Assembly (NCBI RefSeq): GCF_018881545.1
Contig: NZ_JACVQD010000001.1
Location: 1,082,039 to 1,146,038 of the forward strand
Direction of reading: 5' to 3'
Origin: Polynucleobacter alcilacus
GTDB taxonomy: Bacteria > Pseudomonadota > Gammaproteobacteria > Burkholderiales > Burkholderiaceae
DNA length: 64,000 nucleotides
Shown here: positions 41,716-50,367 of the stretch, in pieces
How the letters are laid out: every line of letters begins with the position of its first letter
Position numbering within the stretch: the stretch's first letter is position 1
Translations under genes and position numbers: made by a program
Notes under the pieces: model-generated
What the model was told of the DNA's origin: nothing
The model's database searches: none
What the model saw: only the letters and a program-made list of their open reading frames with translations

Positions 41716-42285
41716 ATGCATAAAGTAACTTATCCAAACCTCCGCTTTGCTGTTGTATTGTTCTCATCGCTCCTTACCCAGGCGGGAGATGTTAACGCTG
41801 AAAAGGCGGATCAAGATAAGCCCATTATTCTTGAAGCAGAAAAAGTTTCTGTAAATGACGTGCAACAAATTTATGATTTGAACGGGCAAGTGTTACTCAT
41901 CAAAGGCAGCATTGTGATTACCGGTGAAGATGGCCACATTCAGGTTGACCCCGAAGGCTACGAATCTGTAGACGTTAAGGGCACACCCGATGCAGTCGCC
42001 TCCTTTAGGCAACGTCGCGAAGGTTTAGCAGACGAATTCATGCAAGGGCAAGCAAGTCAAGTTGTCTACAACGCTAAAACCGAAATCCTCACATTAACTG
42101 GTGATGCGAAGCTCAAGCGCCTTTTAAACATGCAGATGCTAGATCAATTGCGTGGCTGGAAAATTGAATACGACGATGTAAAGCAGTACTATCGAGTTAC
42201 ACCTCCAACAAATGCAAAGCCGGATGATCTGCCCTTGGCTAGAGCAATCCTTTCACCGAGAAGAAAAGCCACATTAGAGAAATGA
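41716..42285 (+). CDS. lptA: LPS transport periplasmic protein LptA
   Basis: Periplasmic bridge protein, 189 residues. Signal peptide about residues 1-28 (cleavage near VNA-EK), then the OstA-like jellyroll: [38 protein letters not shown]. The conserved Arg/Glu region [28 protein letters not shown] is present. Stop overlaps the lptB start (ATGA). Confidence 0.92.
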   Translation: MHKVTYPNLRFAVVLFSSLLTQAGDVNAEKADQDKPIILEAEKVSVNDVQQIYDLNGQVLLIKGSIVITGEDGHIQVDPEGYESVDVKGTPDAVASFRQRREGLADEFMQGQASQVVYNAKTEILTLTGDAKLKRLLNMQMLDQLRGWKIEYDDVKQYYRVTPPTNAKPDDLPLARAILSPRRKATLEK

Positions 42286-43049
42286 CAACGGATTTAGTGC
42301 AACCCAATCAGGCGGCAACACTCACGGCCCACAATTTAAAAAAACGTTACGGCTCTCGTACTGTCGTTCGTGACGTTTCTATCCAAGTAAAATGTGGTGA
42401 AGTTGTAGGCCTCCTGGGCCCGAATGGCGCTGGTAAAACCACTTCGTTTTATATGATCGTTGGCCTAGTTCCACTCGATGGCGGAAACATTGTTTTAGAT
42501 GGCGCAGATATCACTCACTTGCCTATCCATGAGCGTGCGCGTATGGGCTTATCCTATCTTCCCCAAGAAGCCTCTGTCTTTAGAAAGCTCAATGTTGCTG
42601 AGAATATTCAGGCAGTTCTTGAGCTCCAAGTACAAGGTGGCAAACCCCTTAGCAAAGCGGATATTGCTGCGCGCCTTGACGAGCTTTTGGGCGAACTGCA
42701 AATCAGCCATCTACGCAACAATCCAGCCCTATCATTGTCTGGAGGAGAGCGCCGACGGGTTGAGATTGCGAGGGCCCTGGCTTCTCAGCCGAAATTTATC
42801 TTGTTAGATGAGCCATTTGCTGGTGTTGACCCTATTGCCGTTGGGGAAATTCAGCGGATTGTGCGCTTCCTTCGGGATCGCCAAATAGGCGTACTCATTA
42901 CCGACCACAACGTTCGTGAAACCCTCGGTATTTGCGACCACGCCTACATCATCAGTGAGGGTAGCGTCCTGGCTGAGGGTAAGCCTGACCAGATTATCCA
43001 AAACGACGCCGTGCGTAGAGTCTACTTAGGCGAAAACTTCCGAATGTAA
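42282..43049 (+). CDS. lptB: LPS export ABC transporter ATPase LptB
   Basis: Powers LPS extraction together with LptF/LptG (not in this window). The 255 residues show Walker [18 protein letters not shown]-loop [12 protein letters not shown], signature [15 protein letters not shown], Walker [14 protein letters not shown] and the H-loop LITDHNV. Last gene of the lpt block. In most Betaproteobacteria rpoN follows; here a 184-base gap leads to hpf. Confidence 0.96.
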   Translation: MTTDLVQPNQAATLTAHNLKKRYGSRTVVRDVSIQVKCGEVVGLLGPNGAGKTTSFYMIVGLVPLDGGNIVLDGADITHLPIHERARMGLSYLPQEASVFRKLNVAENIQAVLELQVQGGKPLSKADIAARLDELLGELQISHLRNNPALSLSGGERRRVEIARALASQPKFILLDEPFAGVDPIAVGEIQRIVRFLRDRQIGVLITDHNVRETLGICDHAYIISEGSVLAEGKPDQIIQNDAVRRVYLGENFRM

Positions 43050-43134
43050 GCTAGATCGCTTGCCTGGCAATTTATGCAATAAAAGTGACTTCCCCTCTTG
43101 GTTTTCAGCAAATTCGCTGATACGCTGGAGGTTC

Positions 43135-43221
43135 ATGAAGTTTCTTTCAAAAAAATACTGTTCAAATCATTTTAGGGGCTTGCTGCGCACCCCATGCATG
43201 AGCCTGCGCAAGCATATATAA
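43135..43221 (+). CDS. candidate 28-residue leader peptide upstream of hpf
   Basis: A short open frame begins at an ATG preceded closely by GGAGG and ends in TAA whose last base is also the first base of the hpf Shine-Dalgarno region (AGAGGAG, 43221-43227). The peptide starts MKFLSKKYC and is rich in Lys/Arg with two cysteines. The arrangement would couple its translation to hpf initiation. Spacing of GGAGG to ATG is shorter than ideal. It shows no similarity I can see to RpoN. May be chance. Confidence 0.25.
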   Translation: MKFLSKKYCSNHFRGLLRTPCMSLRKHI

Positions 43222-43233
43222 GAGGAGATGCTA

Positions 43234-43557
43234 ATGAATTTAAAAATTAATAGCCGCCATCTGGAAGTAACACCAGCCATGCGTACGCACCTTGAGGCTG
43301 GGATGGCCAAAATTCGTAAGCACTTTGACCATGTCATTGATGCTTCCGCCTTTCTCGTTGTGGATAACGCCAAAGAAAAGGAACTCCGTCAAAGTGCCGA
43401 GATAACCATTCACCTCAAAGGTAAAGAATTATTCGCTGAAGCACACAATGCCGATCTATACCACGCAATGGATGCAGTGGTTGACAAACTCGAGCGCCAA
43501 GTTGTAAAGCACAAAGAAAAGCTCCAAGATCACCATCACGATAAGCGATTTGAGTAA
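43234..43557 (+). CDS. hpf: ribosome hibernation promoting factor (short form)
   Basis: A 107-residue S30AE-family protein binding the decoding region of resting ribosomes. Signature: NLKINSRHLEVTPAMRTHLEAGMAKI and ITIHLKGKELFAEAHNADLYHAMDAVVDKLERQVVKHKEK. It lacks the C-terminal dimerisation domain of long HPF and ends in a His-rich tail (DHHHDKRFE). The ATG at 43234 is preferred over 43228 because AGGAG lies 6 bases upstream. Neighbours ptsN-hprK-rapZ are as usual, but rpoN is missing before it. Confidence 0.92.
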   Translation: MNLKINSRHLEVTPAMRTHLEAGMAKIRKHFDHVIDASAFLVVDNAKEKELRQSAEITIHLKGKELFAEAHNADLYHAMDAVVDKLERQVVKHKEKLQDHHHDKRFE

Positions 43558-43576
43558 TCCCGAATGTCAGGACACC

Positions 43577-43582
43577 TATAAT
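43577..43582 (+). promoter_or_regulatory. -10 hexamer immediately before ptsN
   Basis: A perfect TATAAT ends 8 bases before the ptsN ATG. Transcription would begin 0-2 bases before the start codon, implying a leaderless ptsN mRNA. There is no Shine-Dalgarno sequence in the gap. No good -35 at 16-18 bases; TTGAGT lies 21 bases upstream. Confidence 0.4.
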
Positions 43583-43590
43583 CAATTCAC

Positions 43591-44052
43591 ATGAATGCCC
43601 TGATAAATCTTTTTACCCCTGACTGCATTGCATTAGACAATCCTGCCAAAAGCAGGGCTGATGCATTTGCAGCCGCTGGCGGCCTATTCTCCAAGCAGTC
43701 TGGTCTTGAAGCTAGCGCTATTGTTGACTTTCTAAATGCACGTGAAGATTTAGGATCTACCGCACTTGGTGCAGGTGTTGCCATCCCCCATGGTCGCGTG
43801 AAAGGCCTCAAGCAGCCCATTGCTGCCTTACTAAAACTAAAAGACCCAATTGAGTTCGCTGCGCCAGATGGGGAACCAGTTTCCATTCTGATTTTTTTGT
43901 TAGTGCCAGAAAAAGCAACTCAACAGCATTTAGAAATCCTATCTTCTATCGCCCAATTACTGTCCGATGCAGATGCCCGTCAATTTTTGTCATCTGCAAA
44001 TGATCCAATCAAAGTATGCGAGCTATTGCAGCAATGGGGTAAAACAAAATGA
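43591..44052 (+). CDS. ptsN: nitrogen-PTS EIIA protein PtsN
   Basis: A 153-residue PTS EIIA-fructose-type protein that accepts phosphate on His in [13 protein letters not shown] and acts as a regulator rather than a sugar transporter. Downstream hprK is overlapped by 4 bases (ATGA). In enteric bacteria ptsN is next to rpoN, which is absent here. No Shine-Dalgarno sequence precedes the start. Confidence 0.93.
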   Translation: MNALINLFTPDCIALDNPAKSRADAFAAAGGLFSKQSGLEASAIVDFLNAREDLGSTALGAGVAIPHGRVKGLKQPIAALLKLKDPIEFAAPDGEPVSILIFLLVPEKATQQHLEILSSIAQLLSDADARQFLSSANDPIKVCELLQQWGKTK

Positions 44053-45035
44053 CGCAGCCATTACTTCTAGAGGGAGTAAACGCTCAGCAAATCTTTGATG
44101 ACAATGTTTCAGATCTCAAGCTTTCCTGGATCGGCGGCTTAGAAGGTGCCGATCGCACTTTCCCAATTGAAGCTGTGAGGGCTGCTGCGGCTAGCTCTGA
44201 CTTAGTAGGTCACTTAAACCTGATACATCCAAGTCGCATTCAGATCTTTGGCGTTCAAGAAGTGGATTACCATGCGGCCTTAGATCCCAAACAGCGGCAG
44301 GAGCAGATTGCCAACTTAATTTCTAAAACTCCGCCTTGCGTCATTGTGGCTGATGGCAAATCTGCAGACCCCGATCTTCAACTCTTTTGCCAGCGCTCTT
44401 CAACACCTTTATTCACTACCAATATCTCTGCGGCAGAGGTCATCGACCATCTGCGCACTTACTTAACCAAAATTGGTGCGCCCCAAATCACGATGCATGG
44501 TGTATTCATGGATATTTTAGGTCTAGGTGTTTTGCTAACCGGTGACTCAGGTCTCGGCAAAAGCGAATTGGGTCTTGAGCTCATTTCTCGTGGGCATGGT
44601 TTGGTTGCTGATGATGCTGTTGATTTTGCACGTCTTGGCCCGGATTACATTGAAGGTCGTTGCCCTGTCATCTTACGCAACCTACTTGAGGTTCGTGGTC
44701 TAGGTCTTCTCGATATTCGCACTATCTTCGGCGAAACCGCTGTACGTCGCAAACTCAAGTTGCGTCTGATCGTGCAACTCGTTCGGAGAACTGATGGCGA
44801 GTTCGAAAGACTTCCTTTAGAAGCACAGCATATTAATGTATTAGGCCTCCCTATTCGTACCGTCAAAATTCAGGTGGCTGCTGGTCGTAACTTAGCAGTG
44901 TTGGTGGAGGCAGCAGTTCGGAATACTATTTTGCAATTACGTGGAATTGACACGCTGAAAGAATTTATGGAACGTCAGCGCATTCAAATGAATGCTGAAG
45001 CCGATTCTTTAAAAACGCAAGGGCGCTTACTCTAA
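44049..45035 (+). CDS. hprK: HPr kinase/phosphorylase
   Basis: Bifunctional Ser-kinase/phosphorylase of HPr, 328 residues. The C-terminal kinase core has Walker [19 protein letters not shown], the [11 protein letters not shown] segment and the HprK signature [15 protein letters not shown]. The N-terminal domain occupies about residues 1-130. It links the nitrogen PTS (ptsN upstream, rapZ downstream) to energy state. Confidence 0.95.
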   Translation: MTQPLLLEGVNAQQIFDDNVSDLKLSWIGGLEGADRTFPIEAVRAAAASSDLVGHLNLIHPSRIQIFGVQEVDYHAALDPKQRQEQIANLISKTPPCVIVADGKSADPDLQLFCQRSSTPLFTTNISAAEVIDHLRTYLTKIGAPQITMHGVFMDILGLGVLLTGDSGLGKSELGLELISRGHGLVADDAVDFARLGPDYIEGRCPVILRNLLEVRGLGLLDIRTIFGETAVRRKLKLRLIVQLVRRTDGEFERLPLEAQHINVLGLPIRTVKIQVAAGRNLAVLVEAAVRNTILQLRGIDTLKEFMERQRIQMNAEADSLKTQGRLL

Positions 45036-45038
45036 GTC

Positions 45039-45929
45039 ATGCAAATTAATCTGATTACCGGAATCTCTGGCTCGGGTAAATCAGTTGCCCTAAGGGCTTT
45101 TGAGGACGCAGGCTATGACTGTGTGGATAACCTGCCTGTTTCACTCTTAGAAAGTCTCATTCACACTCTGGAGAAAGAAAACAGTGAGCGTATAGCCGTG
45201 GCGATTGATGCCCGGCGTGGTGAATCGATTGCCGAGCTGCCCTCCATCCTAGAAAATTTACGCAGCCATCATCAGGTGCGCGTGGTTTTCTTAAACGCTG
45301 ATACCAACACATTGGTGCAGCGCTTTTCAGAAACTCGCCGACGCCATCCGCTTTCCAAAAGCACTACCCAGACTCAATCTACTACTCTAATTGAGGCCAT
45401 TGATAACGAGCGCGCCCTACTCGAGCCGCTACGTGCCCAAGCACATAGCATTGATACAAGTAATTTGCCTTCCCATGCATTGCGCTCTTGGATTCAGGAT
45501 CTTCTGAAAGACAAACCGCTCGGGCTTACTGTTGTTTTTGAATCCTTTGGATTTAAAAAAGGGGTGCCCAGCGATGCGGACCTAGTGTTTGATGTTCGCT
45601 GCCTACCAAACCCCCATTACGACAAAGTCTTAAGACCTCTCACCGGCAACGATGAGCCAGTAAAAGAATTTCTAGAAAAAATTCCGGAAGTAATCAGCAT
45701 GGAGAGTGACATTACCCAATTTATTGAAAAATGGTTGCCACAATACATAGCGGATGGTCGTAGCTATTTGACAGTAGCCATTGGCTGTACTGGCGGACAG
45801 CATCGCTCTGTCTATTTAGTCAACCGCCTTAGCGAATACTTCCGTGCAAATAAAGAGTTAAATACTCTGCAGCTTAACTTTTTGGACCGCCACCGCGAAC
45901 TAGACTCAATCCCTGCAATAAAAGTTTAA
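45039..45929 (+). CDS. rapZ: RapZ / YvcJ-family nucleotide-binding protein
   Basis: A 296-residue P-loop protein with [26 protein letters not shown] at the N-terminus and the C-terminal RNA/metabolite-binding domain [19 protein letters not shown]. In E. coli it guides RNase E to the GlmZ small RNA; whether that applies here is unknown. The last 56 bases overlap the 3' end of convergent mutY. Confidence 0.94.
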   Translation: MQINLITGISGSGKSVALRAFEDAGYDCVDNLPVSLLESLIHTLEKENSERIAVAIDARRGESIAELPSILENLRSHHQVRVVFLNADTNTLVQRFSETRRRHPLSKSTTQTQSTTLIEAIDNERALLEPLRAQAHSIDTSNLPSHALRSWIQDLLKDKPLGLTVVFESFGFKKGVPSDADLVFDVRCLPNPHYDKVLRPLTGNDEPVKEFLEKIPEVISMESDITQFIEKWLPQYIADGRSYLTVAIGCTGGQHRSVYLVNRLSEYFRANKELNTLQLNFLDRHRELDSIPAIKV

Positions 45930-47004
45930 TTGGTTGAGGCAGGCCGTATCGTCCTAATTGATTGAGGGGCACCCACTTAAAATGTGGGCTCGTCAATTCC
46001 ACAGGCTTTAAGGAATGCACTTCCCAAATTTGCATCCATAGACGGCGATGCGTAAAAATGTGTTTGATCTGTTGGCCTTGCTTTAAACCCCCAAAGGACT
46101 CTAGTAAAACAGGGCCCTTCTCGTCAGGTAGCGCCTCTTCCAATAATGTCTTTAAGGCTGTATGGGGCTTTCCAAGTCCGGCAGATCTTGGTTTCCATGG
46201 AGATTCTGGTATGGACCATAGGCCGCCCCAGATTGCCGTAGTAGGACGCTTTTGCAAAAGAACCGTATTGTCAAATCGAATCAATAACATGTTGCAATCA
46301 AATTCCGGAGATTTTGCCTTCACTACCTTTTGCGGAAGGGCTAGCACTTGGTTACTTAAATTAGCCTGACAATCCCTAGAAAAAGGGCATTTTTTCTCAT
46401 TAGTGATGCACACCGGCTTTCGCGAAGTACACCAGGTTGCCCCAAAATCCATCAATGCTTGCGTATAGGCCGGCATATCCTGAGAATGCCTTGGTAGCAA
46501 TTCTGTGGCTAAATCCCACAGGCGATCATTCACAACCTTTTCTTGTATTGCGCCTTCAATAGCAAATAAGCGCGCCAAAATTCTTTTGACATTCGCATCC
46601 AGAATGGGTGCCTTTTCCTGAAATGCAAATGCAGCAATGGCACCCGCAGTTGAGCGACCAACTCCTTTGAGTTGCATAAGGAGCAAAGGATCGCTCGGAA
46701 ACTTTCCAGAAAAATCTTCCATCACTTGCTTAGCACAGGCATGCAAATTTCTAGCTCGAGAGTAGTAGCCTAAGCCAGCCCACTCAGCTAGTATCTCATC
46801 GATATCTGCTGCAGCTAATTTTTTCACTGTCGGAAAACGCTTCATGAAACGGGGGTAGCGCTCTAGCACGGTCGCTACTTGGGTTTGTTGCAACATGATT
46901 TCAGAAACCCATACGGCATAGGGATCTCGATTATTTTGCCAAGGCAAACCCGAGCGTCCACTGACCTTGTGCCAGGCAATTAGCTTCTTGGAAAAATTGT
47001 CCAT
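45874..47004 (-). CDS. mutY: adenine DNA glycosylase MutY
   Basis: Removes A mispaired with 8-oxoG. The 376 residues include [39 protein letters not shown] and the helix-hairpin-helix [16 protein letters not shown] with catalytic Asp in [11 protein letters not shown]. The C-terminal MutT-like domain ends [13 protein letters not shown]. The Fe-S loop reads C-X6-C-X6-C-X5-C, where the usual spacing is C-X6-C-X2-C-X5-C. The ATG at 47004 overlaps the mutM stop (TGATG); ATGs further upstream lie within mutM. Its last 56 bases overlap rapZ. Confidence 0.93.
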   Translation of the reverse strand: MDNFSKKLIAWHKVSGRSGLPWQNNRDPYAVWVSEIMLQQTQVATVLERYPRFMKRFPTVKKLAAADIDEILAEWAGLGYYSRARNLHACAKQVMEDFSGKFPSDPLLLMQLKGVGRSTAGAIAAFAFQEKAPILDANVKRILARLFAIEGAIQEKVVNDRLWDLATELLPRHSQDMPAYTQALMDFGATWCTSRKPVCITNEKKCPFSRDCQANLSNQVLALPQKVVKAKSPEFDCNMLLIRFDNTVLLQKRPTTAIWGGLWSIPESPWKPRSAGLGKPHTALKTLLEEALPDEKGPVLLESFGGLKQGQQIKHIFTHRRLWMQIWEVHSLKPVELTSPHFKWVPLNQLGRYGLPQPIKLLLQGLSLVRGGGPKS

Positions 47005-47840
47005 CAACGTTTTTGACATTGGGGACAAAAATAGCTTGATCGTTGTCCTTGCACTATTTGGATGATCGGCGTCTTGCAAACCTTGCAGGGTAAGCCTTTG
47101 CGGTCATATACCTTAGTTTGAACCATGAAGTGACCAGGATCACCTTCACTATTGACAAAGTCTTTCAAACTACTACCACCAGCATCAATCGCTTTTTTCA
47201 AAATGATTCTGACTGCATCTGCTAAACGAATACACTGCGGACGGGTTAACTTACCCGCCGCTTTTGCCGGATGAATGCCAGCTCTAAACAAACATTCTGA
47301 ACAGTAAATATTTCCAACACCAACCACCGCTTGACCAGCCAAGAGAAATTGTTTAACGGCAATACTTCTTTTACGAGAAGCTTGATACAAAATTTGGGCG
47401 CCAAGCTCTCCCGCAAACTCGGGTGAAAATGGTTCAACTCCAAGTTTTTGCAAGAGGACATGTTTCTCAAGCGCGCCATTTGTTTTGGGGTGCCATAACA
47501 CTGCCCCAAATTTGCGAGGGTCATGCAAGCGCAAACTGAACTTGCCAAATTCAAATGTGATTCGGTCGTGTATTTTCAAAGGATCAGAGTGAGGCAAGAC
47601 CCTGAGCGTTCCCGTCATTCCCAAATGAATCAGCAAGTGGCCAGTGTCTAGCTCAATTAAGAGGTACTTTCCGCGTCTATCGATGGAGTGCACCTGTTGA
47701 CCTGGAAGGATCTTGGGCAAGCTGCTAGGTACCGGCCAACGTAGACGTCCATCAATCACTTTGACGGCACTTAGCTTTTGCCCCTGAATATGGGGGGCAA
47801 TTCCTAATCTGGTGACTTCAACCTCTGGAAGTTCTGGCAT
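47004..47840 (-). CDS. mutM: formamidopyrimidine-DNA glycosylase
   Basis: Removes 8-oxoguanine and formamidopyrimidines. The N-terminal catalytic Pro-Glu (MPELPEVEVTRLG), LIHLGMTGTLRV, LRLHDPRKFG, VGNIYCSECLFRAGIHP and the C-terminal zinc finger CKVC...CPQC give a complete 278-residue enzyme. Linked to mutY by overlapping stop/start, giving a GO-repair operon. A TACAAT hexamer ends 6 bases before the ATG. Confidence 0.97.
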   Translation of the reverse strand: MPELPEVEVTRLGIAPHIQGQKLSAVKVIDGRLRWPVPSSLPKILPGQQVHSIDRRGKYLLIELDTGHLLIHLGMTGTLRVLPHSDPLKIHDRITFEFGKFSLRLHDPRKFGAVLWHPKTNGALEKHVLLQKLGVEPFSPEFAGELGAQILYQASRKRSIAVKQFLLAGQAVVGVGNIYCSECLFRAGIHPAKAAGKLTRPQCIRLADAVRIILKKAIDAGGSSLKDFVNSEGDPGHFMVQTKVYDRKGLPCKVCKTPIIQIVQGQRSSYFCPQCQKR

Positions 47841-47846
47841 AAATGC

Positions 47847-47869
47847 ATTGTAGATTCGCAGATTAGAAT
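47847..47869. promoter_or_regulatory. divergent -10 elements of mutM and the TPR-LolB gene
   Basis: On the minus strand TACAAT (47847-47852) ends 6 bases before the mutM ATG. On the plus strand TAGAAT (47864-47869) ends 6 bases before the ATG at 47876. The two start codons are only 35 bases apart with no Shine-Dalgarno sequence on either side. Both transcripts would start at or within a base of the ATG. -35 elements are poor. Confidence 0.4.
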
Positions 47870-47875
47870 GTGCTT

Positions 47876-49363
47876 ATGAGCAAATTCACAATAAAGCCCT
47901 TTTTTCAGGGCTTACTCCTATTAGCGCTGACCTTAGGGGCGGCTATTTCAAGCCAGGCTCAGACCGCAGCAAATAGCGCGCAAGGTGGTCAGGTGATATT
48001 TGAAGTGCTGGCTTCCGAAATTGCCCTGCAACGAGGAGATGCTGGTTTAGCCTACAACACCTATATTGAAATGGCGCGCCAATATAAAGACCCTCGCCTA
48101 GCTCAAAGAGCCATGGAAATTGCGATTGCTGGTGGCTCACCTGACTTAGCCCTTCAAGCAGCAAAAACTTGGGATGAACTATCGCCGGCATCCCAAACAA
48201 AGCCAAAAGAGGTACTGATCACTCTGCTAGTTTTAAATAATCGCTGGTCGGATGCTGTGAAACCCGCAATTGCATTATTGAGTCAACAAACTCCTGCTCA
48301 ACAAGAAATGCTGCTTTTGCAATTGCAAGCCTTACTCGCAAGAGCTAAAGATGAAACTGAGGCTTTGCGTGCTTTTTATGAGATTGCTTCGACTGTAAAA
48401 ATAGCGCCAAAAGATCAAGGGCTCCTCTATACCTATGCCATGTCTGCCGAAAAGGCTGGGCGCTTGGATATTATGGAAAAAACCTTACGCGAGATTTTGC
48501 GCAAGAACCCCAATGATGCAAATTCTTTAAATGCATTGGGTTACTCATTAGCGGATCGCAATATCAAATTACCAGAAGCCTTTGCCCTAATTAGTAAAGC
48601 ACATCAGCTTTCTCCTAAAGATAGCTTTATCTTAGATAGTTTGGGTTGGGTAAATTTTCGCCTTGGGAAAAATGCAATTGCATTAGAGCAACTTCAAGAA
48701 GCATTTACGATGAAACCTGAAGCCGATATCGCAGCGCATACTGGTGAAGTAATGTGGGTTATGAACCGCAAATCTGAAGCGGAAGAGATGTGGCGCCAAG
48801 GTCAAAAACTTGATGCCAATAACCCCACTTTAAAAGAAACCTTAAAGCGCTTAAAGCCTGACTGGACGACCCCCGAACAGCCTCCGAATAGCTCTTGGGA
48901 CGGCCGCTTTGCAGTCAAAATCATCGGTATTACCGAAGCTCAAAATCAAGGTGGTTCAGGTGGATTTAGTTTGACGCAAGAAGCACTCAAAGATACTTTA
49001 GAGATTCGAAATCCCGTAGGCGGCTCGATTGCAAAAATAATAATCATGCCTGGTGAAGCAAGCCTTGAGCGCGACGGACAAATAGTGACTGCTATCGATG
49101 CCGATACCTTAGTACAAAACACTTTAGGCCTACCGCTCCCTGCACGTGGATTATCAAATTGGCTAAGAGGTGAAGTGCGGCCAGGTAGCGAGGCAAGCGT
49201 TGAAAGGAATCCTCAAGGTCAAGTCAGCAAAATTAACCAGGATGGTTGGGATTTGGTTTATGGCTGGGGCAAGAACAATCGCTTGGATAAACTCACCATG
49301 ACTCGCAGCTCCAATATTGGTTCTATTGATATACGCTTGGTATTTGATCATCCAAATGACTAG
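47876..49363 (+). CDS. TPR protein fused to a LolB-like lipoprotein-receptor domain
   Basis: A 495-residue exported protein. A signal peptide (about residues 1-29, FFQGLLLLALTLGAAISSQAQT) ends in an ordinary AQA-type site, not a lipobox. TPR-like helices follow to about residue 340 (LNALGYSLADRNIKLPEAFALISKAHQLSP, LDSLGWVNFRLGKNAIALEQLQEAF). The last 150 residues (WDGRFAVKI, GGFSLTQEALKDTLEIRNP, LPLPARGLSNWLRGE, DGWDLVYGW) match LolB, which places lipoproteins in the outer membrane. The position before ispE is where lolB sits in Betaproteobacteria, usually as a separate gene after a TPR gene. The whole protein has no cysteine. A GTG two codons upstream is an alternative start. Confidence 0.85.
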   Translation: MSKFTIKPFFQGLLLLALTLGAAISSQAQTAANSAQGGQVIFEVLASEIALQRGDAGLAYNTYIEMARQYKDPRLAQRAMEIAIAGGSPDLALQAAKTWDELSPASQTKPKEVLITLLVLNNRWSDAVKPAIALLSQQTPAQQEMLLLQLQALLARAKDETEALRAFYEIASTVKIAPKDQGLLYTYAMSAEKAGRLDIMEKTLREILRKNPNDANSLNALGYSLADRNIKLPEAFALISKAHQLSPKDSFILDSLGWVNFRLGKNAIALEQLQEAFTMKPEADIAAHTGEVMWVMNRKSEAEEMWRQGQKLDANNPTLKETLKRLKPDWTTPEQPPNSSWDGRFAVKIIGITEAQNQGGSGGFSLTQEALKDTLEIRNPVGGSIAKIIIMPGEASLERDGQIVTAIDADTLVQNTLGLPLPARGLSNWLRGEVRPGSEASVERNPQGQVSKINQDGWDLVYGWGKNNRLDKLTMTRSSNIGSIDIRLVFDHPND

Positions 49364-50231
49364 TAATGGTTTAACGCTGCACTCACCAGCAAAACTTAAT
49401 CTTTTTCTCCACATCGTTGGACGTCGTCCTAATGGCTACCACTTACTTCAATCCGTTTTTCAATTGATTGATTGGTGTGACACCCTCACCCTCAAGCCGA
49501 TCTCCGAAAATGAAGTGCGTCGAATCAATCCGCTTCCTGGCGTGCCCGTGGAAAGTGATTTGGTTGTTCGTGCAGCAAGATTATTAAAAGAGTTTTACCA
49601 AGTTGAAAGTGGCATTGAGATTGACCTCAAAAAAGAAATTCCCATGGGTGCTGGATTGGGTGGCGGCTCTTCTGATGCAGCTACCACCCTCATTGGCCTA
49701 AATCTGATTTGGGACCTCCAATTAAGCACAGAGGCTTTAGCCAAACTGGGTCTTGAGCTTGGCGCTGATGTGCCCTTTTTCATCTTTGGCCAAAACGCTT
49801 TTGTTGAGGGAGTTGGCGAGACAATTCAAGAAATTGCCCTGGAAACTCGGGATTTTTTGATCCTCTTTCCTGGTCAGGGGATCGCTACTACACGCATTTT
49901 TCATGACCCAGAATTGACCCGAGATCACGCTCCGATTACAATAGATGGCTTTCTTGCGTCGCCATGGTCCTTTCAAACAAATGATTGTCAGGCTGTAGCG
50001 ATGCGGATTTGTCCTGAAGTGAAGCAAGCTTTGGATTGGATTGGCCAAGCATTACCGGGTTCTAAACCCCGAATGACTGGTTCTGGAAGTAGCGTTTTTG
50101 CCGTCTTAGAGCCTAAGACTGACATCGTAAAACTAGAGAATCTTTTACAAAATCTTCCAAAAGGGTGGGTAAGTCGCATTGTTCGAGGGTTAAATAAAAA
50201 TCCCGCTTACAATTTGACTTCTTCAGATTGA
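49356..50231 (+). CDS. ispE: 4-diphosphocytidyl-2-C-methyl-D-erythritol kinase
   Basis: GHMP kinase of the MEP isoprenoid pathway, 291 residues. N-terminal SPAKLNLFLHIVGRRPNGYHLL, the ATP loop PMGAGLGGGSSDAATTL and the C-terminal MTGSGSSVFAVL are diagnostic. The ATG at 49356 overlaps the 3' end of the TPR-LolB gene by 8 bases; the frame extends upstream without family similarity. tRNA-Gln follows the stop after 5 bases. Confidence 0.96.
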   Translation: MTSNGLTLHSPAKLNLFLHIVGRRPNGYHLLQSVFQLIDWCDTLTLKPISENEVRRINPLPGVPVESDLVVRAARLLKEFYQVESGIEIDLKKEIPMGAGLGGGSSDAATTLIGLNLIWDLQLSTEALAKLGLELGADVPFFIFGQNAFVEGVGETIQEIALETRDFLILFPGQGIATTRIFHDPELTRDHAPITIDGFLASPWSFQTNDCQAVAMRICPEVKQALDWIGQALPGSKPRMTGSGSSVFAVLEPKTDIVKLENLLQNLPKGWVSRIVRGLNKNPAYNLTSSD

Positions 50232-50236
50232 CCTGT

Positions 50237-50313
50237 AGGGGAATCGCCAAGCTGGTTAAGGCACTGGATTTTGATTCCAGCATGCGAAGGTTCGAATCCT
50301 TCTTCCCCTGCCA
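50237..50313 (+). tRNA. tRNA-Gln (anticodon TTG)
   Basis: A 77-base cloverleaf with encoded CCA (50311-50313). The acceptor AGGGGAA pairs with TTCCCCT and the discriminator is G. The anticodon arm is CTGGA-TTTTGAT-TCCAG with anticodon TTG at 50271-50273, reading CAA. The T loop TTCGAAT is intact. Lies 5 bases after ispE and 54 before prs, the usual Betaproteobacterial position. Confidence 0.97.
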
Positions 50314-50367
50314 AATACTGTAGAAACGATAAAGAAAACCTTTTGACCCCATAATGCCCTTAAGCCT

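Noticed and set aside
43062..43076. Sigma-54-like TGGCA...TGCA before hpf
   Set aside because: The GG and GC elements are two bases too close for a -24/-12 promoter, and rpoN is absent from the locus.
43050..43134. Pseudogene remnant of rpoN
   Set aside because: None of the frames in the gap encodes anything like the RpoN C-terminal motif; the gap is too short to judge decay.
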